Below are positions 7,158 through 9,114 of a stretch of DNA of 9,114 bases, piece by piece. A model generated the notes under the pieces. The model worked only from the letters and a program-made list of their open reading frames with translations. It made no database searches and was not told the DNA's origin. Both the position numbers and the translations under genes were made by a program. Within the stretch, counting starts at the first letter, position 1, and each line of letters opens with the position of its first letter. Source of the stretch: an uncultured Bacteroidota bacterium (GTDB taxonomy: Bacteria; Bacteroidota; Bacteroidia; Bacteroidales; SZUA-534); contig CALABN010000191.1 in the NCBI GenBank assembly GCA_937885735.1, forward strand, positions 1 through 9,114, read 5' to 3'.

Positions 7158-7238
7158 GTCTCTATTGTCTGTTTAGGTAGGTTCTATAAATTGATTCCGA
7201 GAGATTCTTGAATTTTTATATAGCCCATTTAGTAATAT
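7158..7238 (-). other. AT-rich gap inside the Hdr-like operon
   Basis: These 81 bases separate the HdrA-like stop from the HdrC-like start, whereas the other joints in the cluster are a 2-base gap and a 20-base overlap. The gap is very AT-rich on the hdrA side (TAATATTTATATTTTATA). No complete promoter, terminator hairpin or small gene is evident. Confidence 0.5.
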
Positions 7239-8285
7239 TTATATTTTATACGGTGAATTTATAGGACTCGCCGTTAGATATTGGTGTATTGAGAATGCCG
7301 ATGCACGGGCATTGGCAATGGTGTCGATAATGTTCATTGGCGCTGTGCAGGCTCCTGCCGTAAACACTCCGTCAACATTGGTGTTGTTGTATAGCAGGTA
7401 GTTGTCGGTCGATTTGAAGAATCGGTTTTCGCCTTGCTCTATATTGAGCAGGCTGGACAACTTGTTGTCGGTATGGGCCTCCATTCCGCACATCAGCACA
7501 AGCAGGTCGGTCTTCATACGCAGAGGCTTGCCAATGAGCGTGTCTTCCGCCTTTATTTGAATCTCGCCGTCGATGTTGGCGGCTGCTTCCGATATTTTTC
7601 CGCGGATAAATGTCACCTTCCATTTTTCCTGCGCCTCGCGGTACAGTTCCTCGTAATAAGGCCCAAACATACGGATATCCATGTAGAAGCAGAACACTTC
7701 AGTTTCAGGGTGGCGCCTCTTTATCTCGATAGCCTGCTTGACGGCTGTCACACAGCACACTTTTGAGCAATAGTGATTGCCTACCTTCTCGTCGCGCGAG
7801 CCCACGCAATGCAGCATTATGACACGTTTTGGCGTTGCACCCAGAGGTGTCTTGAGGCTGTTTTCCTTGAGCATCGCCTCAAGTTCGAAACTGTTTATCA
7901 CACCAGGATAGATGCCGTAGCCGTATTCCTCCTTTCGTGATGCGTCAAACAGTTTGAACCCTGTAGCCATGAGAATGGCGCTTGCGGTCAGTTCATCGCC
8001 CTTGTTTGTCTTCAGAATGAAGGCATAACCTTCCTTGTGACAATCCACAACCTCCGTATTGACGTGTGTCTCAATGTTTTCATTTTCAATATGAGAAAGC
8101 AGTTCACAAAGCACCTCATCGGCAGGGCGCTTGTCGGGAAACAGATTGTACATTAGGTTCAGATGCCCGCCAAGGCGCGAATCCTTTTCAATAACAATGG
8201 CGTGGTAACCCAATTGGGCGAGACTTGCGGCCGCTTCGATTCCTGCAGGTCCGCCACCTATTATTGCTATGTTTTTGCGTTGCAT
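7239..8285 (-). CDS. HdrA-like FAD/[4Fe-4S] oxidoreductase (short form)
   Basis: A cytoplasmic flavoprotein of 348 residues related to HdrA/QmoA. The FAD-binding Rossmann motif IIGGGPAGIEAA is at 8-19, the adenine-side E33 ends the second strand (VIEKD), an ILMATGF motif lies at 104-110, and the closing FAD motif GVFTAGAC is at 306-313. The HdrA-specific cluster site is intact: C160-x12-C173-x3-C177-C178 within CVGSRDE...YCSKVCC. Methanogen HdrA is nearly twice as long; this protein lacks the N-terminal domain and the extra C-terminal ferredoxin domains, so it is a minimal FAD plus one-cluster version, nearer in size to QmoA-type proteins. It follows the HdrB-like frame after two bases and precedes the HdrC-like gene. 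Electron bifurcation is not shown by the sequence. NADH, ferredoxin or a thiol/disulfide could be the partner. Confidence 0.88.
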   Translation of the reverse strand: MQRKNIAIIGGGPAGIEAAASLAQLGYHAIVIEKDSRLGGHLNLMYNLFPDKRPADEVLCELLSHIENENIETHVNTEVVDCHKEGYAFILKTNKGDELTASAILMATGFKLFDASRKEEYGYGIYPGVINSFELEAMLKENSLKTPLGATPKRVIMLHCVGSRDEKVGNHYCSKVCCVTAVKQAIEIKRRHPETEVFCFYMDIRMFGPYYEELYREAQEKWKVTFIRGKISEAAANIDGEIQIKAEDTLIGKPLRMKTDLLVLMCGMEAHTDNKLSSLLNIEQGENRFFKSTDNYLLYNNTNVDGVFTAGACTAPMNIIDTIANARASAFSIHQYLTASPINSPYKI

Positions 8286-8287
8286 GG

Positions 8288-8686
8288 TTAAAAGCAGGCT
8301 TTAGGTTCAGTAATTAATGGTTTGTCCAGACGGCGCTTGTCGTTCTTGTCGTACTTGACGCCAAGTTTGTCGAGCAGTGGCTCAACATCCACTTGATGCA
8401 TCTGAAGTCCGAGGTCCCAAGGGTCGTAGCCAAGCACCAGTCCAGCCATCTCCTCGTATGTGAGCACTGGAATTCCCTGATTGTTCTGTCCGTAGGTGGT
8501 GCCTTCCATTTGCTGGATTGTGTATTGCCAACGGTCGAGGAACATTGAGCAGCCAGGGCAGTTTGCCACTATGAAATCAGGCTTGTACGGTGCCATTGAC
8601 TCCAGTTTCTTCTTTGAATTGGCAACTGAATAGCCACGGTTGGCCTGGACCAGATAGTTGCGGAATCCGAAACCGCCGGCGAATCC
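8288..8686 (-). pseudogene. Remnant of an HdrB-like gene (C-terminal ~130 codons)
   Basis: This is the host half of the chimeric frame. It keeps the CPGC motif (residues 184-187 counted from the GTG at 9109), the TYEEMAGLVLGY block and the operon junction with the HdrA-like gene. It lacks the first CCG domain and the CC of the second. If the junction is an assembly error, the intact hdrB continues elsewhere in the genome and this is simply the truncated end of the true contig. Confidence 0.65.
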
Positions 8687-9114
8687 ATCTCTGAATTCGT
8701 TGATGAGCGTTTGGTTGTTTTTGAGTTGCAAAATCTCTGCCTTTGCATCTCGCAAGGCTTGGTCGGTCTCAAATTGCCAATGTCCCTGAAGCAATGCTCT
8801 CGTGGCTTGCCCATCCTCCTTGATTGCGTTGACGATGTCGCACGCATGTCTTTGGGCCTCGTATGCGGTGCTTGCAAATCCTTGTTGGATGCCATTGGCG
8901 ATACCTGTGAATCTCTCTTGAACTTGCGCAGTCTGTCTCTCGGTAGCCAATTGGTTCTCGTAACCCATCTTCAAGATTGATTGTTGGGTATTGCAACAAC
9001 AATTTTGAATTGCCGCAGTCAAATCTTTGTTGCCCATCAAGACAGCATTGATCACTTTCTCTGCTGAGAAACCAACTTGACCAGCAACTTGCGTGATGGC
9101 GTTCTGCACCCCAC
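8288..9114 (-). CDS. Chimeric frame: phage-like N-terminal part joined to the C-terminal part of an HdrB-like subunit (5' end outside window)
   Basis: The frame is open to the window edge. The first possible in-window start is GTG at 9109, but GGG and no stop lie upstream, so the true start is probably outside. Counting from that GTG, residues 1-138 are polar, helical and rich in Gln/Ala/Asn, with a triple cysteine C37-C38-C39. They resemble proteins common in gut phages, not an iron-sulfur subunit. From about residue 142 the sequence becomes HdrB-like: GFAGGFGFRN, then NC184-P-G-C187 (second half of a CCG domain), then VLTYEEMAGLVLGYDPWDLGL, typical of HdrB C-termini. A normal HdrB has about 290-300 residues with two CCG domains. 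Here the first CCG domain and the CysCys expected before GFAGG (position taken by R140-D141) are missing, so the product should not bind the catalytic clusters. The TAA stop lies two bases before the HdrA-like ATG. Either a real recombination or an assembly chimera. Confidence 0.75.
   Translation of the reverse strand, partial: GVQNAITQVAGQVGFSAEKVINAVLMGNKDLTAAIQNCCCNTQQSILKMGYENQLATERQTAQVQERFTGIANGIQQGFASTAYEAQRHACDIVNAIKEDGQATRALLQGHWQFETDQALRDAKAEILQLKNNQTLINEFRDGFAGGFGFRNYLVQANRGYSVANSKKKLESMAPYKPDFIVANCPGCSMFLDRWQYTIQQMEGTTYGQNNQGIPVLTYEEMAGLVLGYDPWDLGLQMHQVDVEPLLDKLGVKYDKNDKRRLDKPLITEPKACF
8693..9114 (-). other. Phage-like coding segment (virion-associated-protein type)
   Basis: Codon-wise this segment reads as a Gln/Ala-rich helical protein with a CCC triplet, the pattern I associate with structural or virion-associated proteins of gut tailed phages and prophages. 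It includes VQNAIT at the edge, NCCCNTQQSILKMGY, QGHWQFETDQALRDAKAE and LKNNQTLINE. The assignment rests on recalled pattern, not a search. No other phage gene is within the window, as the segment runs into its end. Confidence 0.55.

Noticed and set aside
8693..8698. GAATTC (EcoRI site) exactly at the phage/HdrB junction, suggesting a cloning scar
   Set aside because: The same hexamer occurs at 2365, 6464 and 8470 without any junction, so its presence here is weak evidence; a chimera must be tested by read coverage instead.

Overview
The window looks like Bacteroidales chromosomal DNA (a Bacteroides/Prevotella-type gut or oral lineage). The main reasons are a near-perfect Bacteroidetes-type promoter (TTTG - 20 nt - TAnnTTTG) in front of a tRNA gene, few Shine-Dalgarno sequences, a tRNA without encoded CCA, TTGTTAA heptamer repeats and TTTCA-loop palindromes in an intergenic region, and the protein types present. 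All supported genes lie on the minus strand, so the biological reading direction is from base 9114 down to base 1.

Region by region in transcription order: (1) 9114-8288, an open frame that enters from outside the window. Its upstream half looks like a gut-phage virion-associated protein, and its downstream ~130 codons are the C-terminal part of an HdrB-like (CCG-domain) iron-sulfur subunit. (2) 8285-7239, an HdrA-like FAD and [4Fe-4S] flavoprotein. (3) 7157-6816, a small HdrC-like ferredoxin with two clusters. (4) 6835-5048, a membrane cytochrome b-like domain fused to an HdrD-like double-CCG iron-sulfur domain. Together (1)-(4) form a B-A-C-(E+D) heterodisulfide-reductase-like operon. It resembles Qmo/Dsr/Hdr menaquinone-linked modules and would be expected to exchange electrons between a cytoplasmic flavoprotein and the quinone pool; the cytoplasmic substrate is not visible. 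(5) 5018-4947, tRNA-Arg(CCU), with its own promoter overlapping the end of gene (4) and a strong terminator behind it. (6) 4632-3724, an exported protein of unknown function. (7) 3723-3148, a gene-free stretch with a degenerate CGTGAAT repeat, several TTTCA-loop hairpins whose stems differ but stay paired, a CCTATGGC palindrome and a 7-bp tandem repeat. (8) 3147-85, a 1020-residue ABCG-type half transporter with a TerB-like and possibly FHA-like N-terminal extension, preceded by a TGACAT dyad and followed by a terminator at 40-1.

The points most worth a second look are the in-frame phage/HdrB junction near 8690, which removes the first half of HdrB and its CysCys motif and may be an assembly chimera or a real recombination; the covarying hairpin family; the compact Hdr-like operon; and the regulatory-looking N-terminus of the ABC protein.
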